In this document: piece after piece, positions 1 to 7,936 of the stretch
Position numbering within the stretch: position 1 is the stretch's first letter
How the letters are laid out: every line of letters starts with the position of its first letter
Assembly: GCF_019249655.2 (NCBI RefSeq)
Contig: NZ_CP137557.1
Coordinates: forward strand, 2,389,001 to 2,453,000
Origin: Segatella copri
Lineage (GTDB): Bacteria; Bacteroidota; Bacteroidia; Bacteroidales; Bacteroidaceae
DNA: 64,000 nucleotides
Direction of reading: 5' to 3'
Notes under the pieces: model-generated
The model's input: only the letters and a program-made list of their open reading frames with translations
Databases searched by the model: none
Told to the model about the DNA's origin: nothing
Program-made: the position numbers and the translations under genes

Positions 1-368
1 AGGAGTACAAGAGTGCCAGCCTCTACTTCGGTATGGGAACCTACTTTGGCAACTGCACCGAGGGCGGCAACAACTACGAGGCGTGCATCGTTACGGCGCA
101 GAACGCCCTGAAGGATTATCCTTACAGCAACAAGCGCGAGGAGTTTGCTACCCTCATCATGAAGAGCAAGTACGAGCTTGCCAAGATGAGTGTGGAGAGC
201 AAGCAGCTGGAGCGTTACCAGGATGCAGAGGATGAGTGCTACGGCTTCATCAACGAGTATCCGGATTCAAAGGAACGTGCCACTGCCGAGAAATACATCG
301 AGAAATGCAAGGAATTCGAGAAGGCTCATCCGGAAGATACCCTCGAAAAACTGGCAGGACAGAATTAA
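1..368 (+). CDS. bamD: outer membrane protein assembly factor BamD, C-terminal part
   Basis: The reading frame is open from the window edge (first full codon at base 3) to TAA at 366-368, giving the last 121 residues. The helical, TPR-like sequence with 'YFGNCTEGGNNYEACIVTAQ', 'DYPYSN' and 'EYPDSKERATAEKYIEKC' fits the C-terminal repeats of the Bacteroidota BamD lipoprotein, which works with BamA in inserting beta-barrel proteins. The lipobox and N-terminal repeats lie outside the window. The omega-like gene follows 69 bases later in the same direction. Another TPR lipoprotein is possible but less likely. Confidence 0.8.
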   Translation, partial: EYKSASLYFGMGTYFGNCTEGGNNYEACIVTAQNALKDYPYSNKREEFATLIMKSKYELAKMSVESKQLERYQDAEDECYGFINEYPDSKERATAEKYIEKCKEFEKAHPEDTLEKLAGQN

Positions 369-437
369 TGAAGGTAAATACCACCTATATATAATAAGGT
401 GGGAAACAAGGTTAAAAAATATATAGTACTATAAATT

Positions 438-785
438 ATGGATTACAAGAAATCAAAAGCACCAGTTAACACAGTTACCCGTAACATCATGGACCTCTGT
501 GATGATACGCATAACATTTACAAGAGTGTTGCCATCATCGCCAAGCGAGCTAACCAGATTTCGCTGGAGATTAAGCAGGACTTGAGCAAGAAACTCGCTG
601 AGTTCGCTTCTTACAACGACTCATTGGAGGAGGTATTCGAGAACCGTGAGCAGATTGAAATCTCTCGTTTCTATGAGAAGTTGCCAAAGCCAACTTTGAT
701 TGCTACAGAGGAGTTCATCGAGAAGAGCATCTACTGGCGTGATCCTAGCATGCCTGTTCACAACCAGGAGGAGCCTGCTTTCTAA
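438..785 (+). CDS. rpoZ: Rpb6/omega-like RNA polymerase subunit (Bacteroidota type)
   Basis: 115 aa starting MDYKKSKAPVNTVTRN. It matches the Bacteroidota omega-type protein: 'NIYKSVAIIAKRANQIS' corresponds to the conserved omega/Rpb6 helix that clamps the beta-prime C-terminus, followed by a C-terminal extension (FIEKSIYWRDPSMPVHNQEEPAF). It lies between bamD and a DUF4293 gene, which I recall as the usual order in Bacteroidales. The role, stabilising core RNA polymerase, is inferred from the family. It is longer than E. coli omega (91 aa). Confidence 0.8.
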   Translation: MDYKKSKAPVNTVTRNIMDLCDDTHNIYKSVAIIAKRANQISLEIKQDLSKKLAEFASYNDSLEEVFENREQIEISRFYEKLPKPTLIATEEFIEKSIYWRDPSMPVHNQEEPAF

Positions 786-806
786 TACGCTAAAATCAGG
801 TAAGTT

Positions 807-1277
807 ATGATACAGCGTAAACAGAGCTTGTTCTTGATTCTGGCTGTCATTGCCTATGCAGTTTGTCTGTTTCTTCCCATCGCCAGTGTAAGCGCTTCTG
901 GCATGGGGGCAGACAGTCTGGTTTACAACCTGGGCGTAGTGAATGGCGACAGTGGCATCAGTGTTTCATCCACCTGCCTGCCATTGTTTCTTCTGCTCGC
1001 CGTATCGGCAGTGATTTCGCTGGCTACGGTATTCCTCTTCAAGAACCGCAAGCTGCAGATGAACCTGTGTTCCATCGCCTCCCTGTTTACAGGACTCTGG
1101 TATGTTGACTATCTTCTGATGGTATTCAGCATCATTCCGATTCCTGAGGTAGAGGGCGCCACGAACTTCCAGTTTGCTGCCTGCCTTCCACTCGTAGCCC
1201 TCATTCTCGTGCTGATGGCACGCAAGGGCGTGAGTGACGACGAGAAGCTGGTAAGAGCAGCCGACCGAATCAGATAA
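807..1277 (+). CDS. DUF4293 family membrane protein
   Basis: 156 aa with four predicted membrane helices: residues ~7-30 (LFLILAVIAYAVCLFLPIAS), ~58-78, ~85-110 and ~125-142. The 'MIQRKQSLFLILA' start is characteristic of the DUF4293 family, found beside the omega-like gene in Bacteroidota. Function is unknown. It starts 21 bases after the omega gene, so the two are probably co-transcribed. No enzyme motif is visible. Confidence 0.8.
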   Translation: MIQRKQSLFLILAVIAYAVCLFLPIASVSASGMGADSLVYNLGVVNGDSGISVSSTCLPLFLLLAVSAVISLATVFLFKNRKLQMNLCSIASLFTGLWYVDYLLMVFSIIPIPEVEGATNFQFAACLPLVALILVLMARKGVSDDEKLVRAADRIR

Positions 1278-1301
1278 AAAAGCTTAAAAATAAGCAAGAT
1301 A

Positions 1302-1333
1302 TTTGTTGGTACGGATAAAACTTCGTACCTTTG
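1302..1333 (+). promoter_or_regulatory. Bacteroidota-type promoter of rpsP
   Basis: TTTG at 1302-1305, a 20-nt spacer, then TACCTTTG at 1326-1333. This is a full match to the Bacteroidota primary sigma consensus and lies about 75 bases before the rpsP start. Confidence 0.8.
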
Positions 1334-1408
1334 CAGCCGCTGTCACGAGATGGCAGCATAAAATTCAAACCTCATTAATAAATTAAATTAAAATTAAGAT
1401 TTAAAAAA

Positions 1409-1936
1409 ATGGCAACAAAGATCAGATTGCAGCGCGGCGGTCGTAAAAGCTATGCTTTCTATAGCATCGTTATCGCTGACGTTAGAGCACCACGTGATGG
1501 TAAATTTACTGAGAAGATTGGTACATTCAATCCAAACACCAATCCAGCTACTGTAGATTTGAATTTCGAGCGCGCACTCTACTGGGTAGAGACAGGTGCA
1601 CAGCCAACAGACACAGTTCGCAACATCCTCAAGGGCGAGGGCGTTTACTTGATGAAGCACCTCAAGGGTGGCGTTAAGAAGGGCGCATTCGACGATGCTG
1701 AGGCTCAGAAGCGTTTCGACGCTTGGAAGAATGGCAAGGACGCTAAGGCTTCTGCTGTTCGCGAGGGCGACGCTAAGGCTAAGAAGGAAGCTGCTGCTAA
1801 GGAGCTCGAGGCTGAGAAGAAGATGAACGAGGCAATCGCTAAGAAGGTAGCTGAGAAGAAGGCTGCTGCTGCCGCTGCTGCTGCAGAGGCTGCTGCTGAG
1901 ACAGAGGCTACAGAGGAGGCTCCAGCTGAGGCTTAA
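1409..1936 (+). CDS. rpsP: 30S ribosomal protein S16 with long Ala/Lys/Glu tail
   Basis: 175 aa. The first ~85 residues are a standard S16 ([20 protein letters not shown], then '[10 protein letters not shown]' and '[19 protein letters not shown]'). S16 binds 16S rRNA early in 30S assembly. The remaining ~90 residues are a low-complexity Ala/Lys/Glu tail ([20 protein letters not shown], then runs of Ala and Glu), which roughly doubles the usual 80-90 aa. Similar tails occur in Bacteroidales S16. The gene has its own promoter (1302-1333) and terminator (1974-2013) and is monocistronic here. Confidence 0.95.
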   Translation: MATKIRLQRGGRKSYAFYSIVIADVRAPRDGKFTEKIGTFNPNTNPATVDLNFERALYWVETGAQPTDTVRNILKGEGVYLMKHLKGGVKKGAFDDAEAQKRFDAWKNGKDAKASAVREGDAKAKKEAAAKELEAEKKMNEAIAKKVAEKKAAAAAAAAEAAAETEATEEAPAEA

Positions 1937-1973
1937 TCTTCTACAGAAATCTTCTTCGGAGATTTTAAGACAT

Positions 1974-2013
1974 AAAGGTCGGATTTTCCAAATAGGAAAT
2001 CTGGCCTTTTTTT
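1974..2013 (+). terminator. intrinsic terminator of rpsP
   Basis: Stem AAAGGTCGGATTTTCC / GGAAATCTGGCCTTT with loop AAATA (one small bulge), followed by a run of seven T. Confidence 0.85.
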
Positions 2014-2148
2014 CTGTTTTTTTCTCCTCTTTTTTTCTCCTTCCTTTCTCCTTTTCTTCTAATATTTCTCCCTCTTCTTTTTCTCTCAATATTTTCCCTT
2101 ATTCTTCACTTTCAAGCAATAAAACGGAAACGATTGCGTTCTTAATAT

Positions 2149-3657
2149 ATGATAAAAGAAAAGAAAGACGATAGTTATTCACATATTCTAAAATATACAG
2201 GCATCTTCGGAGGAGTGCAGGGATTGAATATCCTCATGAGCGTGGTGCGCAACAAACTGGTGGCCATCATACTCGGTCCTGAAGGTATGGGATTGATTTC
2301 TCTTTTCAATTCCAGCATCAAACTGGTGTCTGATTCTACTAACCTGGGGCTTAGCATGAGTGCTGTGCGCGAGGTATCGGAGGCTTACGAACATGGGGAT
2401 GAGGAAAGACTCAACCACATCGTAAGTCTGGTACGACTGTGGAGTTTTCTCACGGCGCTCTTCGGTATGCTGGTCTGCGTTATCTTCAGTCCATTTCTCA
2501 ACCGCTTTACCTTTTCCTGGGGCGATCATACACATCATTTTGTCCTGCTTTCTCCGGTGGTTGCCATGATGGCGATAACCGGAGGCGAATTGGCTATTCT
2601 CAAAGGAACCCGTCGTCTGAAATCGCTGGCTGTGATTTCAGTGTATGGTGTGATAGGAGCACTGATTACCTCCATTCCGCTGTTCTATATCTGGGGCGAA
2701 TCGGCCATCGTGCCTTCCATTGCCTTGGTGGCTCTGTTGCAGATGGTGCTAGCGTGCTGCTATTCGTTCCGCCTCTTTCCAGCCTTCTTCGCCATGTCGT
2801 TTTCGCGCATCAAGTCGCTTCTGGGCGAGGGTCTCGGCATGGTTCGCTTGGGCGTTGCCTTCATCCTGGCAGGAATCCTGGGTAGTGGGGCTGAGTTTGC
2901 CGTACGTTCCTATCTGAGCTACACCAGCGGACTGGATATGGTGGGCTTTTACAATACGGGATTTATGATGACCATGACTTATGCCGGAATGGTTTTCCAG
3001 GCGATGGAGACAGATTATTTTCCTCGTCTTTCGGCTATTGAAGGCACAGGCTCAGAACTTAATTCTGTGGTAAACAGGCAGATAGAGGTTTCATTACTGC
3101 TGGTTTCTCCGTTGCTTTCCGTCTTTATTCTAGCGAGTCCCCTGATTCTTCATGTGCTTTTCAGTGCCAAGTTCCTGCCTGTGGTAGGAATGATGAAGAT
3201 AGCGCTGATGGCGATGTATTTCCGTGCCATCACCCTTCCGATAGAATACATTACGCTTTCGAAAGGCGATTCAAGATCCTATCTCTTCCTGGAGGCGCTG
3301 TACGATGTTCTGCTCATTGCCCTGGTTATTCTAGGTTTCAGTCTCTGGTCTCTTGAGGGTACGGGTATTGCCCTGTTTTTACTCGGCATCATCAATCTCG
3401 TGGTAGTACTGTGCTTCATGCGTTACCGCTATCATTATCGCCCATCCCGCCAGGTATTAGTTTACTTCGCAGTTCAGATGCTTCTTGGCATTTTCACCTA
3501 TTGGGCATCTTGCCTTGAAAATCCGGTAATGAGCTGGGGTATCGGCGGCTTGGCTTGTCTGGTCAGTCTTGCCTTCTCTCTGAAGGTTCTGCATTCCAAG
3601 ACCAAGCTCTGGAATAGTCTAGTGCTCAAGGTAAAGAGCAAATTGAAGAAAAAGTAA
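2149..3657 (+). CDS. Wzx-like polysaccharide/O-antigen flippase (MOP superfamily)
   Basis: 502 aa with about 12-14 membrane helices throughout and the N-terminal 'KYTGIFGGVQGLNILMSVVRNKLVAIILGPEGMGL' feature (here split at several residues) typical of Wzx-type lipid-linked oligosaccharide flippases of Bacteroidota. It would move undecaprenyl-linked glycan across the inner membrane. The next gene (36 bases on) is a GT2 glycosyltransferase, which supports a surface-glycan role. No full capsule locus is present here, so the glycan is unknown. No clear promoter is visible, and the region just upstream is T-rich. Confidence 0.8.
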   Translation: MIKEKKDDSYSHILKYTGIFGGVQGLNILMSVVRNKLVAIILGPEGMGLISLFNSSIKLVSDSTNLGLSMSAVREVSEAYEHGDEERLNHIVSLVRLWSFLTALFGMLVCVIFSPFLNRFTFSWGDHTHHFVLLSPVVAMMAITGGELAILKGTRRLKSLAVISVYGVIGALITSIPLFYIWGESAIVPSIALVALLQMVLACCYSFRLFPAFFAMSFSRIKSLLGEGLGMVRLGVAFILAGILGSGAEFAVRSYLSYTSGLDMVGFYNTGFMMTMTYAGMVFQAMETDYFPRLSAIEGTGSELNSVVNRQIEVSLLLVSPLLSVFILASPLILHVLFSAKFLPVVGMMKIALMAMYFRAITLPIEYITLSKGDSRSYLFLEALYDVLLIALVILGFSLWSLEGTGIALFLLGIINLVVVLCFMRYRYHYRPSRQVLVYFAVQMLLGIFTYWASCLENPVMSWGIGGLACLVSLAFSLKVLHSKTKLWNSLVLKVKSKLKKK

Positions 3658-3693
3658 TAAAATCATAGCAGAGATTTAAGATTTGTAGATGAT

Positions 3694-4752
3694 ATGGTTA
3701 AGGTTTCAATCTTAATGGCGGTTTACAATACTGCCGAGTATTTGCCTCAGTGTCTGGATTCCTTATTGGATCAGACCATGGGCGACTTTCAGGTGATTTG
3801 TGTGGATGATGCATCTACCGATGATTCTCTGAAGGTTTTGGAATCTTATGCACATGGAGATTCCCGCATCGAAGTAATTTCTCTTGCCGAGAATCATGGT
3901 CAGGCATTTGCCCGCAACCAGGGATTAATGCGAGCCCAGGGAACATATACCTGTTTTCTGGATAGTGATGACTGGTTGGGAAAAGATGCCCTGCAGCAGA
4001 TTGTTTCAGCCTTTGAGCAGGATGAAACAATAGATAGTGTTCTTTTCAGATGCAGATATTATTATTCTGAGGATAGGATAGAGGAGTATCCGATGCCGGC
4101 TTTTGAGAAGAAGGAGAAGAAGGATAAGGAGGCGGCAGCTTCAGTTGATGGTCAACCGGTTGCCTTATCGGGCGAACAGGCTTTTGAACTGAGTCTAACC
4201 TGGAAGATTCATGGTGTTTATGCTGTGAAGACATCCATCCATCTGCAATATCCTTACGATGATTCGTCCCGCTCATACAGCGATGATAATACCACCCGTC
4301 TTCACTATCTTGCTTCGCGCAAGGTGGTGTCATGTGGCGGAGCGTATTTCTATCGCCAGCATGCTGCTTCTGTAACTCATCAGATTTCATCTCGCCGTTT
4401 CGATTATCTGAAGGCGAACGCCACTATGATGGCAGAGTTGCGCAGGTTGAAGGTTTCTTCTCATCTGCTGAAAGTTTACGAGAACGAACGCTGGAAGAAT
4501 GTGGTAGGCATTTACCTCTTTTATTGGCAGCATGCGCATGAGTTGGCGGATGCAGATAGGAGAGAAGGACTTCATATCATCCGCAATACCTGGAAATCAA
4601 TCGATTTCAGGATGATATTTCCGGAAAATAAGAACAAGTTGGGTTTTCTACCCTGCAGAAGTTCTTTGCTTCCCGAAGGAATCTGCTGGCGCCTCTTCCG
4701 TCTTCAGGCGAATCTCTATTTCTTATTGAAGAGGATTTCGGGAAAAATATAA
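3694..4752 (+). CDS. family 2 glycosyltransferase
   Basis: 352 aa. The GT-A fold begins 'VKVSILMAVYNTAEYLPQCL', with 'QVICVDDASTDDSL' (nucleotide-binding DD) and 'GTYTCFLDSDDW' (the DxD metal site) at about residues 88-95. The C-terminal half is helical and less conserved, as in GT2 enzymes of capsule or LPS pathways. It lies 36 bases after the flippase gene, so probably the same transcript, and ends before a bidirectional terminator. Donor and acceptor sugars cannot be told from the sequence. Confidence 0.88.
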   Translation: MVKVSILMAVYNTAEYLPQCLDSLLDQTMGDFQVICVDDASTDDSLKVLESYAHGDSRIEVISLAENHGQAFARNQGLMRAQGTYTCFLDSDDWLGKDALQQIVSAFEQDETIDSVLFRCRYYYSEDRIEEYPMPAFEKKEKKDKEAAASVDGQPVALSGEQAFELSLTWKIHGVYAVKTSIHLQYPYDDSSRSYSDDNTTRLHYLASRKVVSCGGAYFYRQHAASVTHQISSRRFDYLKANATMMAELRRLKVSSHLLKVYENERWKNVVGIYLFYWQHAHELADADRREGLHIIRNTWKSIDFRMIFPENKNKLGFLPCRSSLLPEGICWRLFRLQANLYFLLKRISGKI

Positions 4753-4817
4753 GAAATCTCTTTAGAAATATCATTTGCCGGAAGAAATCTTTTTAGAAAT
4801 AAAAAAGAAGCTATATG

Positions 4818-4862
4818 AAAAAAGCCTTGGAATTCAAATTGAATCCCAAGGCTTTATATTTT
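4818..4862. terminator. bidirectional terminator between GT2 gene and GGGtGRT gene
   Basis: AAAGCCTTGGAATTC (4821-4835) pairs with GAATCCCAAGGCTTT (4841-4855). A-rich and T-rich flanks on both sides suit convergent transcripts. Confidence 0.8.
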
Positions 4863-4877
4863 GTTATCTCAAAGAAA

Positions 4878-5891
4878 TTACTTCTTGTTGATAGCGAGGT
4901 CGATAGCTACGGCAATAGCAACAGTAGCACCTACCATCGGGTTGTTACCCATACCGAGGAAGCCCATCATCTCTACGTGAGCAGGAACTGAAGAAGAACC
5001 TGCGAACTGAGCGTCTGAGTGCATACGACCCATTGTATCAGTCATACCGTAAGAAGCAGGACCAGCAGCCATGTTATCTGGGTGCAATGTACGACCTGTA
5101 CCACCACCAGAAGCTACTGAGAAGTATGGCTTACCAGCAGCAATACGCTCCTTCTTGTATGTACCAGCTACTGGGTGCTGGAAACGTGTAGGGTTTGTAG
5201 AGTTACCAGTGATAGATACATCTACATCCTCGCTCCAGTTGATAGCAACACCCTCGCGAACGTCGTCAGCACCGTAGCAGTTAACCTTAGCACGTGGACC
5301 GTCGCTGTAAGCGATGCGGTTAACAACCTTCAACTCACCTGTGTAGTAGTCGAACTTTGTCTGAACGTATGTGAAACCGTTGATGCGGCTGATGATCTGA
5401 GCAGCATCCTTACCAAGACCGTTCAAGATAACGCGCAATGGGTTCTTACGAACCTTGTTAGCCATCTCAGCAATCTTGATAGCACCCTCAGCAGCAGCGA
5501 AAGACTCGTGACCAGCCAAGAAAGCGAAGCACTGAGTCTCCTCACGGAGCAAACGAGCAGCCAAGTTACCGTGACCGAGACCAACCTTACGGTCGTCAGC
5601 TACAGAACCAGGGATGCAGAAAGCCTGCAAACCGATACCGATAGCCTCAGCTGCATCAGCAGCAGTCTTAGCACCTTTCTTGATAGCGATAGCAGCACCA
5701 GCTACATACGCCCACTTAGCGTTCTCGAAGCAGATACGCTGAGTATCTTCACACATCTGATAAGGGTCAACACCTGCGTCCTCGCAGATTTGATTAGCCT
5801 CTTCCAAGCTCTTGATACCGTTAGCATTAAGAGCAGCAAGAACCTGCTTCTCGCGACGTTCCTGACTTTCGTAACTTACTTTTCTAATCAT
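4878..5891 (-). CDS. GGGtGRT protein (conserved, function unknown)
   Basis: 337 aa containing the defining 'SVASGGGTGRT' loop at about residues 257-267. The family is known from anaerobes and is regularly encoded beside a NifU-like Fe-S scaffold protein, as here (gap of 15 bases). Several Cys residues occur, including 'QICEDAGVDPYQMCEDTQRICFEN' (split) near residues 34-58, which could bind metal or a cluster; this is inference. The C-terminus (MGFLGMGNNPMVGATVAIAV) is glycine-rich and hydrophobic. A strong AAGGAG ribosome binding site lies just upstream of the ATG. Reaction and substrate are unknown. Confidence 0.85.
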   Translation of the reverse strand: MIRKVSYESQERREKQVLAALNANGIKSLEEANQICEDAGVDPYQMCEDTQRICFENAKWAYVAGAAIAIKKGAKTAADAAEAIGIGLQAFCIPGSVADDRKVGLGHGNLAARLLREETQCFAFLAGHESFAAAEGAIKIAEMANKVRKNPLRVILNGLGKDAAQIISRINGFTYVQTKFDYYTGELKVVNRIAYSDGPRAKVNCYGADDVREGVAINWSEDVDVSITGNSTNPTRFQHPVAGTYKKERIAAGKPYFSVASGGGTGRTLHPDNMAAGPASYGMTDTMGRMHSDAQFAGSSSVPAHVEMMGFLGMGNNPMVGATVAIAVAIDLAINKK

Positions 5892-5906
5892 ATCTGTATC
5901 TCCTTA

Positions 5907-6608
5907 TTATTCTTTACGTGGATCAATAGCTTTAACAACACCCTGCTCAGCAGTTGTACGACCGTAGCTACCAGTGAACTTCTTGACAGCCTCGTTAGCG
6001 TCCATACCGTTCTTGATAGCCTCCATCATCTTGCCGAGGTGAACATACTCGTAACCACAAACCTGGCTGTCCTTATCCAAGAACTGCTTTGTGATGTAAC
6101 CCTCTGTCAACTCGAGGTAACGTGTACCCTTAGCTACAGTACCATAGAGAGTACCAGTCTGTGAACGAAGACCCTTACCCAAGTCCTCAAGACCTGCACC
6201 GATAACAAGACCGCCCTCAGAGAAAGCGCTCTGGCTACGACCGTAAACGATCTGGAGGAAGAGCTCGCGCATTGCTGTATTGATAGCATCGCAAACGAGG
6301 TCAGTGTTCAAAGCCTCAAGGATAGTCTTACCTGGAAGAATCTCAGAAGCCATAGCAGCTGAGTGAGTCATACCAGTACAACCGATAGTCTCAACGAGAG
6401 CCTCCTGAATAACGCCTTCCTTGATGTTCAAAGAGAGCTTACAAGCACCCTGCTGAGGAGCACACCAACCCACACCGTGAGTATAACCAGAGATATCCTT
6501 AATCTCTTTTGCCTGAATCCATTTTCCCTCTTCAGGAATTGGAGCTGGTCCGTGGTTAGGACCCTTAGCGACAACGCACATGTTGTCTACTTCTTTAGAA
6601 TAAATCAT
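5907..6608 (-). CDS. NifU/IscU-like iron-sulfur cluster assembly scaffold protein
   Basis: 233 aa. Visible features are 'GVGWCAPQQGACKLSL', 'ETIGCTGMTHSAAMASEIL' and 'NTDLVCDAINTAMRELFLQI', the three cysteine regions expected of an IscU/NifU N-terminal-like scaffold. A C-terminal part of about 80 residues carries a further Cys (SQVCGYEYVHLG). The start could be MIYSKEV (used here) or the internal Met at residue 10; neither has a strong ribosome binding site. It is the first gene of a two-gene operon with the GGGtGRT gene and has a promoter at 6712-6745. A role in building or holding a cluster for its partner is inference. Confidence 0.8.
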   Translation of the reverse strand: MIYSKEVDNMCVVAKGPNHGPAPIPEEGKWIQAKEIKDISGYTHGVGWCAPQQGACKLSLNIKEGVIQEALVETIGCTGMTHSAAMASEILPGKTILEALNTDLVCDAINTAMRELFLQIVYGRSQSAFSEGGLVIGAGLEDLGKGLRSQTGTLYGTVAKGTRYLELTEGYITKQFLDKDSQVCGYEYVHLGKMMEAIKNGMDANEAVKKFTGSYGRTTAEQGVVKAIDPRKE

Positions 6609-6711
6609 ATTCGCTAAATTTTATATTAATGAATATATATAAGTATAAATTCTTCTGCTTAATTCATATTGTTTTGCTGAAACATTGGTCTTACAACCTC
6701 AATTCCGACCA

Positions 6712-6745
6712 CAAAAGTACAAAAAAAATCTGTAAAATACCCAAA
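6712..6745 (-). promoter_or_regulatory. promoter of the Fe-S scaffold/GGGtGRT operon
   Basis: On the minus strand TTTG (complement of 6742-6745), a 22-nt spacer and TACTTTTG (complement of 6712-6719). It is divergent from the promoter of the next gene. Confidence 0.65.
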
Positions 6746-6791
6746 AATGAGTATTCTTTTTAACTCTTTAACCTAATATTTAGATTTTTTC

Positions 6792-6822
6792 TTGGGTTTA
6801 TGCACAATTTCATGTATCTTTG
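6792..6822 (+). promoter_or_regulatory. promoter of the DMP19-like gene
   Basis: TTGG at 6792-6795, 19 nt, then TATCTTTG at 6815-6822. The -7 element is a full match; the -33 element is imperfect. Confidence 0.65.
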
Positions 6823-6850
6823 CAAACTGAAAATAGCAATTTTGTAGATT

Positions 6851-7360
6851 ATGATCGAAGTGAAGATAAAGGATGCCGTGCTTCAGCAGGCTGCCGAGGC
6901 AGGCATGGACGAGTTTGTGAAGGCCTTCGTGGACGCCATCCGTGAGGCGATTGGTGGAGAGCTTACTGCCGAGAACATGGCAGAGTTGAACAGCGACCAG
7001 ATTACGCTCCTGGCATGGGACACCCTGCACGAGGAGATGATGGACGGCGGAATGATTCAGCTTATCCATAACGGATATGGTGCCTTCATCTGGAAGAACC
7101 CTACAGATAAGGCGTTCAGAAACTGGGGACTGGTGGACCTTTCGAAATTGATCAAGAAGAGCCACTTCCTCTACAAGACCCATCACGAGGAAATTGAGGG
7201 CGACATGAGCGACGAGGAGTTCATGGCACTCTACGAGAAGTTGCCGGAGTTTGATGACTTCGACGATGTGTTCGTGGAGAACGAGGAACAGTGGACCGGA
7301 ATGGTGGCTTTCTACATCGACGAGCATATTGACAATTTCTGCGAAATCGTCAAAAGTTAA
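6851..7360 (+). CDS. DMP19/DUF4375-like protein
   Basis: 169 aa, acidic and cytoplasmic (no signal peptide or membrane segment). 'LHEEMMDGGMIQLIHNGYGAFIW' (split in two for length) around residues 57-79 resembles the 'E..nGG..Q.f.N..g' signature of DMP19/DUF4375 proteins; the C-terminal part is rich in Asp and Glu (LPEFDDFDDVFVENEEQW). DMP19 was named from a Neisseria DNA-mimic protein, and no such role can be claimed here. The TAA stop lies inside the first unit of a heptad repeat (7355-7434). Confidence 0.6.
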   Translation: MIEVKIKDAVLQQAAEAGMDEFVKAFVDAIREAIGGELTAENMAELNSDQITLLAWDTLHEEMMDGGMIQLIHNGYGAFIWKNPTDKAFRNWGLVDLSKLIKKSHFLYKTHHEEIEGDMSDEEFMALYEKLPEFDDFDDVFVENEEQWTGMVAFYIDEHIDNFCEIVKS

Positions 7361-7434
7361 TAGTTGATAGTTAATAGCGGCTTCGCCGTATGGCAGGAAT
7401 GCTCTATAAACTATAAACTTTAAACTATAAACTT
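7355..7434. repeat. heptad-periodic inverted repeat element, copy A
   Basis: The left arm is AGTTAAT-AGTTGAT-AGTTAAT (7-bp units). The core is GCGGCTTCGCCGTATGGC. The right arm is CTATAAA-CTATAAA-CTTTAAA-CTATAAA. The arms are roughly reverse complements, so the transcript can fold into a long AT-rich hairpin. Related copies lie at 12389-12480 and 55254-55340; a different-sequence analogue lies at 27541-27720. Confidence 0.7.
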
Positions 7435-7453
7435 ATAATACATTATTATATAT

Positions 7454-7933
7454 ATGAACAAGAAAGACCAGGAACTCCGCAAGAAGAGTCCGATACAGAT
7501 ACGCAACAAGAAGGCTTCGTTCGAATACTTCTTCGTTGACACTTACACCGCGGGCATCGTGCTCACGGGTACTGAGATTAAATCCATCCGCGGCGGCAAG
7601 GCGTCGCTGGTGGATTGCTACTGCGACTTCTACCAGGGCGAACTCTGGGTGAAGGGTATGAACATCTCTCCTTATTTCTACGGTTCCTTCGGCAACCACG
7701 AAGCACGCCGCGACCGCAAGCTGCTGCTCACCAAGCGTGAACTGCGCCGTCTGGAAGAAGACAGCAAGCAGCCGGGCTTCACCATCGTTCCTATACTCGT
7801 CTTCATCGACGACAAGGGACGTGCCAAGGTGGACATTGCCCTCTGCAAGGGTAAGAAGGAGTATGACAAGCGTCAGACCCTGAAGGAGAAGGAAGACAGA
7901 AGGGAGATGGATAGGGCTATCAAGCACTTTTAG
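7454..7933 (+). CDS. smpB: SsrA-binding protein SmpB
   Basis: 159 aa, the family's usual length. Conserved elements are '[20 protein letters not shown]', '[20 protein letters not shown]' and the basic C-terminal tail with '[20 protein letters not shown]'. It binds tmRNA and delivers it to stalled ribosomes for trans-translation. No tmRNA gene is seen in the window. It lies only 3 bases before metH, so the two are almost surely co-transcribed and perhaps translationally coupled. Confidence 0.95.
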   Translation: MNKKDQELRKKSPIQIRNKKASFEYFFVDTYTAGIVLTGTEIKSIRGGKASLVDCYCDFYQGELWVKGMNISPYFYGSFGNHEARRDRKLLLTKRELRRLEEDSKQPGFTIVPILVFIDDKGRAKVDIALCKGKKEYDKRQTLKEKEDRREMDRAIKHF

Positions 7934-7936
7934 ACT

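Noticed and set aside
5175..6164. Plus-strand frame antisense to the GGGtGRT and scaffold genes
   Set aside because: Ser/Leu/Thr-rich shadow; the minus-strand proteins are clearly real.
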